Assembly: GCA_013399895.1 (NCBI GenBank)
Contig: VXBA01001494.1
Span: forward strand, 2,380,118 to 2,444,117
Source: Serilophus lunatus
Taxonomy: Eukaryota; Chordata; Aves; Passeriformes; Eurylaimidae
Reading direction: 5' to 3'
DNA length: 64,000 nt
The position numbers and the translations under genes were made by a program. How positions within the stretch are numbered: position 1 is the stretch's first letter; each line of letters starts with the position of its first letter. The notes under the pieces are model-generated. The model did no database searches and was not told the DNA's origin. It saw only the letters and a list, made by a program, of their open reading frames with translations. Below, piece after piece: positions 34,003 through 46,100 of the stretch.

Positions 34003-36036
34003 TCAGCTCTCAGGAGAGTACAGCTTGACGAGGTGCTGCAGCTCTGTGGCATAACCTGTGACAGGGCAGCGCTGGTGAGTCTTCACATAAGTGTAGACGC
34101 AGCGGTAGCAGAACACGAAGCCGGACGTGGACAGGGCCGTGGAGTTCACACGGACCCGGCGGCACAGGGGGCACACGGTCTTCAGTTTGGGCAGCAGAGC
34201 TGAGCTGGGCTCGTGGTCCAGGTGCACAGGGGGTGGAGGAGTTGGGAGAGCTGTCAGAGACTTGATGGCCTCCTGGTTTTCTGAGGAGTACCACCAGTCC
34301 AGGAACTGGAGGAAGAAGACGCTGACGGACAGCCCGGTGGAGAGGGAGAAGGCAACGGCACTCAGGGCTTTCCTCACTGCTGACTGCACTCGTGAGGTAA
34401 AGCTGCAGCAGAGAAAAGTATGGAGAGAGGGTTATTACTGCACATTTATCCATCCAGACACTGGGGAAAAATTTGGGGAGGCACTGAGTAAGTGTGTCCC
34501 ATGTTTTGTAATGAAGCATATTGGGGTGGTTCAGATTCTTTGTATTTTAAGAAAGATCCACACCCTGTTTTGTTCAAAAGTCTAAATTAGGAGAGTTTGG
34601 ATTGAGGGGGCCTGGATCACAAAGGATTTTGCTCATGGGTGATCATTTTACAGGATAGTGAGTGTGGTCATGCCTAGCTGCTGCTCAGGAACATCAAAGA
34701 GCTCAGTTTCAGCCCTTAGCAACATTGATGCAGTTTATTTCCCTTGTTGGAAAAGTACAGGTGAGGACTGAAAGGATGAAGGCTGATGTGCTCAAAAGGA
34801 CCCTCAAACACTGCAGTTTTATTACCATAAAATCTTTTGAAGCTAATCCCTGCTGCTTGTTTCCTTATTTTCACTAACAACAAATCCTTTTGGAGCACAT
34901 TTGGCCAGAGGGAAACTTCATCTTGAAGAATTTCTGGAGAACATGCCAGTTTTCCTTGCAGCATCGCCTCTAAATTTACACACCCACAGAACCCCCTTGG
35001 AGAGGAGCAGCTGAGCCATGCTCTGACATACCTGTGTGTCTGGCTTGAGGTGGCTCCAGAAAATTTCTTCTCCAGGGCCTGGAGATCCTCAGCAGTCAGC
35101 CTGACCAGGCGAACACCAGCCAGCCTCAGCATAGGGGAATGATGCTGAGCTTTCCCGAGGATGTAGCACAGTTGCTGGATAAGAAACCAGCCCTCCCAGG
35201 TCATGTTTACAAAGGGGTAGGCAGCCAGAAAGGCCTTGTAAAAACGCTTCCAGGATGACGATGGAGGGTGGATGGAATACTCGTCCTCTTCCCTCAGGCT
35301 GGACACCAGTTTCTCCAGCTTTCCTTTCAGGTAAGGAACAAGAACCAGCAGGAGCAGAGATTTCCAGTGCTGCCTCTTTGGCAGGCCAGCTGTGGCCAGA
35401 GGCAGCTGTGTGCCCTCTGCCATCGGGATCCTCTTCAGGCTGTAGAAGTTCTCAGAGAAGGAGGCGCTGCACGTGGCCAGGTAGTGCTGCTGGAGCAGCA
35501 AATCCAGGAGGACATAGATCTCATCAAACCAGCGCCAGAGGAACCCGTACCGGGCAGGATTGGACTCTGCAAGCAGCTATTGCGAAAGGGACATAGAACA
35601 GAAGGGTTTGTGTTGGAAGGGGCATTAAAGACCATCTCGTTCCACCTCCTCCCAGGGGCAGGGACATCTCTCACTATCCCAGGCTGCTCCAACCTGGCCT
35701 TGGACACTTCCAGGAATGGGGCAGCCACAGCTTCTCTGGGCACCCTGTGCCAGGGCCTCACCAGACTCCCAGGGAAGGAACTGGAAGCAGATTAATGTCC
35801 TAAATTATAAACTACAGCAGCTCTGAATGACAGCTCTGGTTCACAACACAAGTCAGGCGGGTCACAACTTGTCCCGCTGCTTCCGAGCGCGACACCCCGG
35901 CCGCCTCCTCCCCCGCGGCCCGGCTCGCCTCACCTTGACCAGGTGCTGCAGGGCGGGTTTCACGGCGGCCATCAGACTGTCCTGGGCCACCGCCTCGAAC
36001 ACGGACGGCCGGTCCCCGCCGGCCGGGGCGGCCGTG
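34003..36036 (-). CDS. PEX12: PEX12, peroxisome biogenesis factor 12 (start codon lost in assembly gap)
   Basis: RING-type subunit of the PEX2-PEX10-PEX12 ubiquitin ligase in the peroxisomal membrane, needed to recycle the import receptor PEX5. Exons: 36036-35934 (5' part missing), 35576-35032, 34402-34003. Phases join correctly and would give about 356 residues (human 359). The visible protein begins TAAPAGGDRPSVFEAVAQDS; by comparison with human, about eight N-terminal codons lie in the gap. The N-terminal PEX2/PEX12 domain includes FLWRWFDEI and EEDEYSIHPPSS. Hydrophobic segments WKSLLLLVLVPYL and LSTGLSVSVFFLQFLDWW fit membrane spans. The C-terminal RING-like motif has CPLC, CYRC and one later Cys (RCPVTG), the reduced zinc-ligand set known for PEX12. 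Intron 1 contains a CR1 element. The gene is head to head with AP2B1. Confidence 0.96.
35602..35785 (-). repeat. CR1 LINE fragment in PEX12 intron 1
   Basis: The plus strand shows TTGTGTTGGAAGGGGCATTA, GGCAGGGACATCTC, GCTGCTCCAACCTGGCCTTG, GACACTTCCAGGAATGGGGC and CACAGCTTCTCTGGGCACCC in CR1 reverse-complement order. The element is on the minus strand, as is PEX12, and its 3' tail ends only about 25 bases from the exon 2 acceptor. Confidence 0.93.
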
Positions 36037-36560
36037 NNNNNNNNNNNNNNNNNNNNNNNNNNNNNNNNNNNNNNNNNNNNNNNNNNNNNNNNNNNNNNNN
36101 NNNNNNNNNNNNNNNNNNNNNNNNNNNNNNNNNNNNNNNNNNNNNNNNNNNNNNNNNNNNNNNNNNNNNNNNNNNNNNNNNNNNNNNNNNNNNNNNNNNN
36201 NNNNNNNNNNNNNNNNNNNNNNNNNNNNNNNNNNNNNNNNNNNNNNNNNNNNNNNNNNNNNNNNNNNNNNNNNNNNNNNNNNNNNNNNGAGGGGCACGGG
36301 TGTGGTACTGGGAGGGGGGACTGGGATCGAAGAGGAAGGGGCATTGGCGGGGCGCTGGGAGGGGATACTGGGAGAGGTGGGCGACACGGGGAGGGGGGAC
36401 TGGAGTAGGGTGGGGCAGGTTGCTAGTGAGGCAGTGGGAGAGGATGGCGGGGGCACTGGGAAGACTGGGTGGGTGGGTGCAGAGGTACTGGGAGGGGCAC
36501 TGGTGGGGAGTGAGGTCACTGGGAGGACTGAGGTGGTGTGAGGGTTCGAACGGGGGAGCG
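35935..36560. promoter_or_regulatory. Shared PEX12 / AP2B1 bidirectional promoter island, with assembly gap
   Basis: The first exon of PEX12 (minus) runs into the gap at 36037-36288, and the AP2B1 side (plus) begins just to its right. Both flanks are GC- and CpG-rich. In human, PEX12 and AP2B1 are also divergent neighbours. Neither transcription start nor the AP2B1 non-coding first exon can be seen, because the central 252 bases are unknown. Confidence 0.65.
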
Positions 36561-36900
36561 GGACGGGGTTTGGTGCGACTGGGGAGGGGAAGTGGGATGG
36601 GAATGATCAGAGCAAGTGACTGGGACCCTGGTGGGACTGGGCAGGGATCGGGGTTGGGGTGCTGGGAGGCACTGGGCAGGCACTGCTGGGGCTGGGAATG
36701 CTGGAGAGGAGCTGGGATGGGTGGGGAGTGTTTCTGCAGCTGTAGGATACTGGGAGAGGTCTGGGAATTCTGCAGAGAGGGAAGGGCTGGTGGACAAGGG
36801 TTTGGGGATACTGGGATGCCAGGGAGGAGTGTGGGTGGAGCTGTGAGTCCTGCTGGAGGTGTGGGGGGGACTGGCAGCAGAGCTGGGATGAGGGTTCTGA
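36289..36900 (+). repeat. Degenerate G-rich repeat (ACTGGGAGG-type units) at the AP2B1 5' end
   Basis: Many irregularly spaced copies of ACTGGGA, ACTGGGAGG and GGACTGGG occur (for example near 36307, 36320, 36367, 36456, 36487, 36510 and 36749), with frequent GGGG runs. Unit spacing is irregular, so this is a decayed minisatellite or simple G-rich region. It starts exactly at the edge of the assembly gap. Confidence 0.7.
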
Positions 36901-39900
36901 GGAGTTGGGAGGTGACAGGAGGCACAGGATGTTTGAGGATGTAATGGGGAGCACCAAAGGGGTGTTTAGTCCCCAGGATGGGAGTGAATTTCCTGCCCCA
37001 GCACAAGCTGTCAGGGCTGCAAGTGTCTGAAGCCTCCACACTTCTCTGCCTCTGCCATCCATGTTCCATCATGTTGTTTGTTTTCCTGGTGCTCCAGTGG
37101 CCCTGGCCCTCACTTGGCTGTCATGTGGCTCCTTGAGAGGCTTTTCAGGAGAAATGGGTGGCAGCAATTAACACTGGAGTTAAACCAGGGATCCCTTTAG
37201 AGATTTGGGGGTGCAGCAATGGATTGTTTCGATGCCAGAGAGGTTGGGTCAATGCTGAGGCCTTGCCACCTCCCCGTTCACCCCTGTGTTGAATCAGGGG
37301 TGGGGATCAGGTCAGGCTCTCACTGGAGCCTGAGTGGGGTCAGACACAGGATCCAGTTTTCTGTGTGGTTTTGGGCTGAGGGTGTTCACCTGTCAGGTTG
37401 TGGTGGCTCCTTAGTCCTTTCACTTAATCATCTTTTCAGTTCAGCCTCCATTTAAATGTCAAGCCAATGCTTTCTGGAGCCATTCCTCTCTTTCATCTCT
37501 TGTTTTGCTGGGGTTGGATCAGGAGCCTTTTGCTGTCAGCCTTGAACACCTTTTACCTGTTTCCACCTTAGCAAGTGCTGGACACAACCATAGTAAGGAA
37601 GGACCAATCTGCTGTAAGATTTTCTTCTAAAAGTACAAGGCTGTTCATGCTGTTGTCATAATTTATCTTGGCTCCCTTCCTTTTGCATTTATATACAAGA
37701 AGGTGGCATTTTCTGGAGTTATACAAACAGCAGTGTTTTAAATATCTGGGCTGGTTTGGTTTCCTTTGGTGCAAACCAGGCTGAGATTGTTGGTGATGAG
37801 ATAATAGTGCTGCTGGCAAGCTGTCTGGGAACAATGTGCAAAGCCAGCTCTGACATACATGAAGCAAAAATGTGTGTGCTCGTGGGGAAAAATAACTTTA
37901 TCCTGGTTGGTTTGTTTACCTGTCAGCTCTCATTTACATCTGTCAGAGAAGGTTGTTAAGACATGGGCTGTGCTTGGCCTTTTCCAAGTGTTTCTAGGAT
38001 TCTTTGTGTTTCCAAATACATGATCTGAAGGGAGAAAACTAGCAAAATCCTCTGCTTTTGGGGGGGTTTAGTGATCATCTCTGAGACTGAGTGAGGTTCC
38101 TCTGTGTGTGTGAGTCTTTATGCAACTGGGATGATGATTATGGTGTTTTGGGTTTTATTCTCCTCAATTTTCTCCCTAATCTGCTGCTCTGGCCCCTGTT
38201 AAAGCTGTATTAGAGTAGCTCAGCTGGGAGATGTGACCCTGGCAGACAAATCCACATATAATGCAAACAAAGAGCATCGAGGCCACGTTCAGTGCCTTTG
38301 GCATGGCACTGTGCCAAATACTCTCAGGGGGAAAAACATTTTAAGTCATCTCTGGTCTCAAATCCGAAGGACTTGTGCCACAATAATATTACAGCTGAAC
38401 ACAGACTCTGCTTTTAATTACAAAACAAGCCCCACAGCAGCCTCTGCTTTCAAGAGCTGTGATATTTTTGCTGGAAAAATTGTAGTGTTGTGGCTTTCCC
38501 AACCCGGCCTCTGTTTTGGAAGGAGGTTAAACCTCCTCTGCAGGAGGAATGTGCTTCCAGAGCTGTCTCCAGGCGTAGTTTGGTCTCCATCTTGGAGCAG
38601 AAGGGGAGAGAAATGCAACCAAACCCAGTAATTCTGCCTGACTGGGATGTGGCAATAACCACAGGGCTGCCAGGAGCTCCAGGGAACTTGGAAAAGCAAC
38701 AGGTTGTTCCTCATCCAGTTGTTTGGCAGTGGGACAAGATGATCCCAGCATGGAAGAAGGGTGGGAATTGGAGTATTGCCCCTCAGCTGCTGCTGGGAAT
38801 TTAACTGCTGAGGTGTTGAACTGATCCAGGTGGATGAGGAGAAAGGAATGGCAGTGGTGTTGGGGTTGAATAAGGGATGAGGAAGGAAAGTGTTAAGGAA
38901 CAGCCAGCTGGTTGCACTGCTGGGCAGAGGAGTTCAAAGCTGTGCTGGTCCTTTTGTTGCTGATCCAGCAAGACCTGCAGGGTTTAGAGGCAAGACAGGC
39001 AGCATTTAGGGAACAGATGACTTAGTGCTTTACTGGCAGTATTTAGGGTCATGGAAGGATGTGTAAGAAAAGGGGAATTGAGAGGGAAAAATAGAAAAAG
39101 GAGGAAAGAGGTGTAAAAAACCTCTTTTGAGATGGTTTTAGTATTACAGTTCCTAGCACTGACAACAGACAGTTTCATCAAGAGCAGTAGAGCTGTGCAC
39201 TCCTCTGCTTGTTTTTCAGGCAGTGCTTGAAAATCCTTTGAGTCATGTTTGTCACAGAGCTGGCAATTGTAAGAATACAATGATGGATATCCACATATGT
39301 TTGGGCAATCCCTGCATTCTAAGGCATGAATAATTTAGTTCTGTGGAGCAAGAGAAGTGCTGCTGAGATGGTTCTGGTGGCTCTTCTGAACACTTTGCTG
39401 TCCCAACAGCATTTTGCAGCCAAAAAAAAGGCAGTGCAGCCCTGAAATAATAACCTGTGTGTGTCTCAGGTGGGATGTCAGATCTTGGCAGAGACAGATT
39501 TCAATTTCAAGCTTCAGAAAATTGAAAAGTAATGGCTTTTCTTCACACCTCCCTCAAAAAAAAAATGCTTTGCATCTTCTGGGAACAAAAGAAGGGAAAG
39601 AAATGAAGGGCCTGGGGGTGGGTGTTGCAAGTGGGGTTAATTGTGCCTTTCCATCAAGATGCAGCACAGGGAAATATCGTTAGGGGGAGATGACAGTTTC
39701 CTTTGTCTGAAACATGGACTTCACGCTACCAGGGAGAGATTAAATGTGCTTTTTCTTGGAAAATGAAACTGTGTACCAGGGAAAGACAGAGCTGCAGGAA
39801 ATACCAGGATCTGCTGATTATAAGGAGTTAAAAACCACCTTTTCACTTCCAAGCCTGGGAAGCTTTCCCAGCCCTCCTGCCTCAGGCTGTTGTGTTTTCA

Positions 39901-40131
39901 CCAGCATTGTTCATCTGAGCCCTTTAAATCCCTGGGTTTGCCAAGTGATGCCAGCAGCAGGTGCAGGATGAAGATTGGGGAACTTGTGCCTGTGGATGTG
40001 AAGCATTTGCTTCTTCCCTTCCTTTCCACAGTCACCAACCAACCGAGTTCCTGCCTCACAAACTGGCTGTTGCCATCCAGCGCCTCTGGGAGCTGACTTG
40101 TTCTTTTTTTTATTATTATTCTCATTCTCAG
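36901..40131 (+). other. AP2B1: AP2B1 5' intron (non-coding)
   Basis: No coding exon. This is presumed intron between a non-coding AP2B1 first exon, in or near the gap, and the start-codon exon at 40132. No repeat or RNA gene was recognised. Confidence 0.6.
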
Positions 40132-40152
40132 GTGTTTTAAGGAACTGAAACC

Positions 40153-43100
40153 ATGACGGACTCCAAATACTTCACCACCAATAAAAAAGGTTGGTGTTAA
40201 GCTGGTGCAGTGGGTTGGAGGTGGTGGGTGGCTATTTTTACACAGCTTTTTTAACTGCATGCAGAAGGACTTGTGCTTTTCTGGTAGCTCTGTCCCTGTT
40301 TCTCTTCTTAATCATCCAGGGAGAAACTTCCAAAGTAGGTCACATGGTGACAAAAAAGACAAAACTGGTGTGTTATATGGTTTTGTGATGCACAAAATGA
40401 CCCAAATTGTTGGGTTTTTTCAAGGATCAAAGAGCAAAACGGGGTTTGGATGCAGATCTGGTCAGAGACCAAGTTTTAGTTATGGGCTAACAAGTTCCAG
40501 ACTGAGGATGGTTGTTCTGCTGGGCATCACAGGATGAAGTCGAGCGAGAGGCATTTAATATTTTGGGTATAAAAGTGTATCTTTAAATCAAGCAAAGATA
40601 ATTGGTTTTCTTATTGCCATTTTCTCCAGACCTGCAATGCTCTGTTTGACTTCCCCATGACTTTACTGCAGGGGTGGTGGTCACCTCACCTCAGGACAAA
40701 CTGCTGCCCTTAAAAATGGGAAGCCTGGAAAGGATCTTTGAGGACATTTTATCCATTCAGCTGTTTCAGATCAAGGCTTGTTCTGCTGAGTCTGTGCCAG
40801 ACAGATTTTATTTTCTAACCTGTTCTTAAACAAAACACTGTTGCTGAGTGCAATTTATGCCTGATGCTGCTCATCCTTCTCCAGCAGATGTGGAAAATGG
40901 TTTGCATTAGCCTCTGCTTTTCAAAATGGCTGAGTGCTTCTGATGAATGCTTGCCAGGGAAAAAACTACACTGTTGATCCATTTATGTTTCATTAAGCTT
41001 CAGAATGAGCTCATAAATGAAGCTAATGCAGTTGACATCTTTCTAAGGAGCAACTGTCTGTAAGTTCTGTCCTCAAGGCAGGTTTTTCTGGGATGGCTGC
41101 AGGAAGTCAGCCTGCACAGTCTGGGCTCTGGTAAGCTCTGCTGCTGGCTCAGCACTGCTCCAGGGCATGAGCTCTGGGTGAGTAATGCTAGTGTTTCTTC
41201 CTCAGGCAGGAGGGATGATGAGTGGTCTCTGCACTGCCTCCTGTGCTTTTTTTGAAGTTCCTGGTAGTCCCTTTGTGTCAGAATCTTCAGTAATTACTTC
41301 TGCTCCTCTGACAAAGTGACATTGGTGTGTAGGAATTGAAACTTGGGGCTAAAATGTATTTTTTCTGAAGTTTGTGATGTGGCCTCAGCCGGTGGCTTCT
41401 GCTGGGAATACTGCTGGCTGTCCTTCCTGAGGAAAGGTGTCTCTCACTTTGGGAGCATTATCCTTCTCTGTCTGGAACAGGCCTGATAAATAGAGTTTTC
41501 AATATGTTATTTTATTTTGTAAACTTGCTTTACCAATTTGGTGACCTAGCCTGAACCGACTTTCCACACAGTAATATCTGGAAGGATTAGTGTTGTGGAA
41601 AAGGCTGCTTTGTCAACCTTGGAATCCAGGCAAGCTGTGTTACATGCAGTTTTTGTTAGCAGTGGCTCTGTCTTTCTAGCTTAAAAGGAATTTATTCCCC
41701 TGGACTAAATAGATGCTTTCCTGTTCTGGCCACAGCATTTGGGCTCCACTCCAGTTTTCCCAGGAAGCAAGAGATGATGAGCAAAAGTTAAAAAGTCTGG
41801 GCAGAATTCCTAGCTTAGTTTTTTTCTTCTTGCAGGCACGAATCTGGCATCTCCAAATATCTTTTCATCCCAGTTATGTAATATTTGCCTCAGAGAAACA
41901 GATGCCACAGGGATTTGATTTGGTGTTCTGGAAGTGGGAGAGCTGCAACATGCAGGTTCTTGTTAATGGCTTTTCTCCTCAGCAAGGTGTAGCCCATGCC
42001 ATTCTCTGGGGTGTTGCAGCTTTGCTTCTCCATTGAACCATGTTTTCTCTAAGGTCTGACAGCTTCCACGTGCTGCTGTTCCCGTTTTGTGGGAAAAACA
42101 GGCTGTGAAAATGAAAAGTCACTCTTGAGCTGTCCCTGTGGTAAGACCCTTTTCTTCTCCCACGAGGCTCAATTTGTTTTGTCTTCTGCCAGGAGAGATT
42201 TTTGAACTAAAGGCTGAACTGAATAATGAAAAGAAAGAGAAGAGGAAAGAAGCTGTAAAGAAGGTTATTGCAGCCATGACCGTGGGGAAGGATGTCAGGT
42301 AAAGCGGCAGCTCTGGCTGTCCTGGGTCTCAGTTGGGTGTGGTGACACACATGTCCATGGAACAGCTCCAATATGGGATCTTGATGGGGCTGGTGGTGTG
42401 GCTGGGTGGGCCCTTGCCTGTGCTGTGCCCAAGTCACAGGTTTCTCAAGCTCCCTCCTATACTGGGGGCAGAAGAAACATCTGTTTTCAGTGTGGGTTTA
42501 GCTTGATGCCAATAGCCTTTTTTATTTAAAACCCATTCAGAATTTGACCATTTTATATGCCACTTCAAATGTTTTCTCCTTGCTTGCTCTCCTGGGTTTT
42601 AGTGTTACAAAGATAATTCTAAGTGTTTTCCTAGCCTTACTTGTCATAGCATAAATTTAAGCTACATTTTAAAAGGAATGATTTTAAGCTGAACCTGTGT
42701 CTTCAAGGGCACCAGCATTTACCTTCTGCAACACTGTCCCCAGTACCATTTTTTCTGATTTTGAGATGACCAGAAAAACCTGTTGGAGTGAATCCTTTCT
42801 CCCTCTCAGATTCTCCTGTTACTGTGCCCTCCCAGAAAGTCTCAGCAGTTCTGGATTCATGGCAGTGTGGTCTGTTGCCACGGAAATCAGAATAAGGTTG
42901 CAAATTTAGCATCGTGACTTCATCGTAGAGTAAAGGAACATGTAAACTGGAAGGGAAAAAAAAACCCAGATCTTTTTTGCCAACAGCACTTAACCTTCAC
43001 CTTTAGATCCCCACATCTTACCTGGGAGCTGCAGAGATCCTTGTGTAACATCCTGTGTTCTTCTGCAGTGCTGTTTACAGATTGCTGCATGGCATTTGAC

Positions 43101-46100
43101 TGAAACCCAGCTTGTCAGTGTTTAAGCTCCTAAAAGCTCTGGAGTTGGCTGATCTGAAATTTGGCAGGTTTTCTAGTAAATGTCCTGCATGACCAAAACA
43201 TTTTTAAGCAACATTTTTTTCTCTTGTGGGTTCATTTCCAGGCCTAGCATGGCAGAATTTTCTTGTTGATGAACTCCCCAAATAAAACACATTTAGGAAA
43301 TTGCATTAGTTTTCTTCTCTTCCAGAAGCCACCTATGTTAAAGCCATAGAAGAGATTAAATGATTATTATAAAAGCCATTGCAAACTGTTTTGAAAAGGA
43401 AGGTGACCTTTCATTTGACAGCAGGGTGCTTAAAAGTGGAACTCCAGTTTTTCTGGCTTCCTTGATATTGTTACTATCCCCTTTCCATACTGTGCAATCT
43501 TGGTTTCTTAATCTTGAGGATGGGTGTGTTGATCTGCTGGAGGGCAGGATGAGGGGAAACGGCCTCAAGTTGTGCCAGGAGGGTTTATATTGGATTCCAT
43601 ATGGGCAGTGGTGGAACCACCATCCCTGAAAGAGACTTAAAAGCCTTATAGATGTGGCACCTGGGGAGATGTTTTAGTGGTGGGCTTGGCAGTGCTGGCT
43701 TAACAGATGAACTTTATGATCTTAAAGGTCCTTTCTAACCTAAACAATTCTGTGTTTCCATTCTTGCTTATTCTTGTGTTGTCTTTCCAGCTCACTCTTT
43801 CCTGATGTTGTGAACTGCATGCAGACCGACAACCTGGAGCTGAAGAAGCTGGTCTACCTGTACCTGATGAACTATGCTAAAAGCCAGCCAGACATGGCCA
43901 TCATGGCTGTCAACAGCTTTGTGAAGGTAACCTGCTCCCTATCTGAATGTTTCAGCTGTGCTCTGTGTGCAAAACCTTGATCTGTGGAGAAAATGAAAGA
44001 CAGTTCACTGGAAAAAAAGAGCCTGATCGCTGTGTTGCCTTTAGTTTGTTGTCACTTTGCCTTTCCTTATCTAGGAAATGTTTTTTCAGTCCCATGTTAT
44101 GCAAGATAAAAGCCAGTGCTTAGAAGAAGTTTGAAGCCCCTTGTAGAGTATTATAAAATGTGAGATACTGGGGAATGGGATTGAGTTTCAGGTTTATTGT
44201 GTTTCTTGAGGCAGAAAGGTGAGTTCTACTCAGGGAGGGTGTCCCTCTCCTCCTCTCTGGACAGAATATTGCTCTCTGTCTTAAAAGTGTCATTCTGCTA
44301 GAATGGTGTAACAAAAACATATTTTCTATCTTGGTGCTTTTCCCTGCATGTCTGGTGTCCCTTTTGGCAGGTTGAGGGACAAGTGTTAGTGAATATTAAG
44401 TGTTGACACTGGTCTGCACAAACTCAGCACTTCACACACAGTTGAAGGTGTGGAATGCACTGGTAAGAGGTGTCACTTCTCTTGTAATGCTATAGAAGTG
44501 TTTTATCAGCTGTAGGAAATTTAAACAATGAAAGGAAAATGGACCTTATGCTTTTGTAAGTCCTTCTGCAGCTGTCCTTTTATAGGCTGATTTTGGAGGA
44601 GCTGATTTTATAGGCTGATTTTTGGATGGGTTGGATATATGGAAAATAGTGCAGCCTTGAAGTATGAAGTGTTATTTTCCCATCTGCTTCTGCTTTTTCC
44701 TCTTCAGAAAAGCACCTCTGGAGTGTCCTTTGCTTTGTGCTTCATATGTTACAAACTTAAGGGATGCCTGTGTCTGGCCTTTAAGAAACAGACCTCGATG
44801 ACTGTTGGCTTGTGTTCTGTTGTTGACTTTTCCCATTCTATCTCTTGCTTCTTAAGCCAGTAAGGCTGGAAATCAGTATATTACTTTGTCTGAGGGTTGC
44901 CTGTGATTTGGGTGAGGATAGCTGCCTCTCCAGCTTAGCTGTGGCTGCTGGATGATGTTGAAAGAAGCTTTGCCTGGGAAAACAAAGGGACACCAAGATC
45001 ACAATTTTACGAGCTACCACAGCCCGAAAACCTCTTGAGATGGTATAAAATGTTTCTGTGAACCTGTGGGTGCCACCTTTTAGCCCCAGTCTGCAATAAT
45101 TGCCTGGTTTTTAGGTTTTTAAGCATGAGCAGCCTGACTGGCTGCAGAGAGACAGCCAGTGCATGGTGGTGACTGATTTGTTGACTGAATATTCTGTCTC
45201 CTTGCAGGACTGCGAGGACCCAAACCCCCTGATCCGTGCTCTGGCCGTCCGTACGATGGGATGCATCAGGGTGGATAAAATCACAGAGTACCTGTGTGAG
45301 CCCCTCCGCAAGTGTCTGAAGGATGAGGACCCCTATGTTAGGAAAACTGCAGCTGTCTGTGTGGCAAAGCTGCACGACATCAATGCCCAGATGGTGGAGG
45401 ACCAAGGGTTTCTGGATTCCCTGCGTGACCTGATTGCAGACTCCAATCCCATGGTAAGGTGTTTCCAGCATTGCTTGGCGTTGGAATGGGCAGATAATCA
45501 GAAATGTGAAGGGTTTCCAATTGCACCTGCTGGACTGTGATGGATGTGTTGGTTGGAGAACAGAAAAACAGGAAGTATCTTCTGTTGTTAAAATGTTTGG
45601 GCTTTTGCCGTGAGAGCTGCAGCAAAAGTGTAACTTCTTGGTCAGGTGAGTCAGAAGGGCAAGAAATATTTGATGCTGCTCCCTCAGTGACAGCTTGTAG
45701 TTATTGGTTTCCTGCAGGCTTTGGCTCCTTTTGGAATAAGAGGCTGGATGAATTAATTCACTAATGCAGATAAATCCACTGGCTTGTAATGAGTGGAGAA
45801 AATCAATGCTAATGTTTTTAATAAAGTTAAATGAGTCGTCAGAGCAGAGGTGGAAATCATGACCAAGAATTTCACAGGAGTAAATTACCTACTAAATCAG
45901 CATTTAATCATGGTTGATGAAGGGTCCATTTCCAAGCCAGGCATGTTCTGCTATTATTTTATAACTAAAAGGTGCTGGCCAATGGATTGACGTGTCCCAC
46001 TGCATAATCCTTTCATTCAATATTGTTTCCTCTTACCTACTGGAATCCAGTGAGCATATCCATATCATCCTAACTCCTGGCAGGGAAGAAAACTTCTGCA

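Noticed and set aside
35812..37072. Long proline-, serine- and threonine-rich or glycine-rich frames around the second gap
   Set aside because: They run through N bases and reflect G-rich repeat translation; the only real coding sequence here is PEX12 exon 1.
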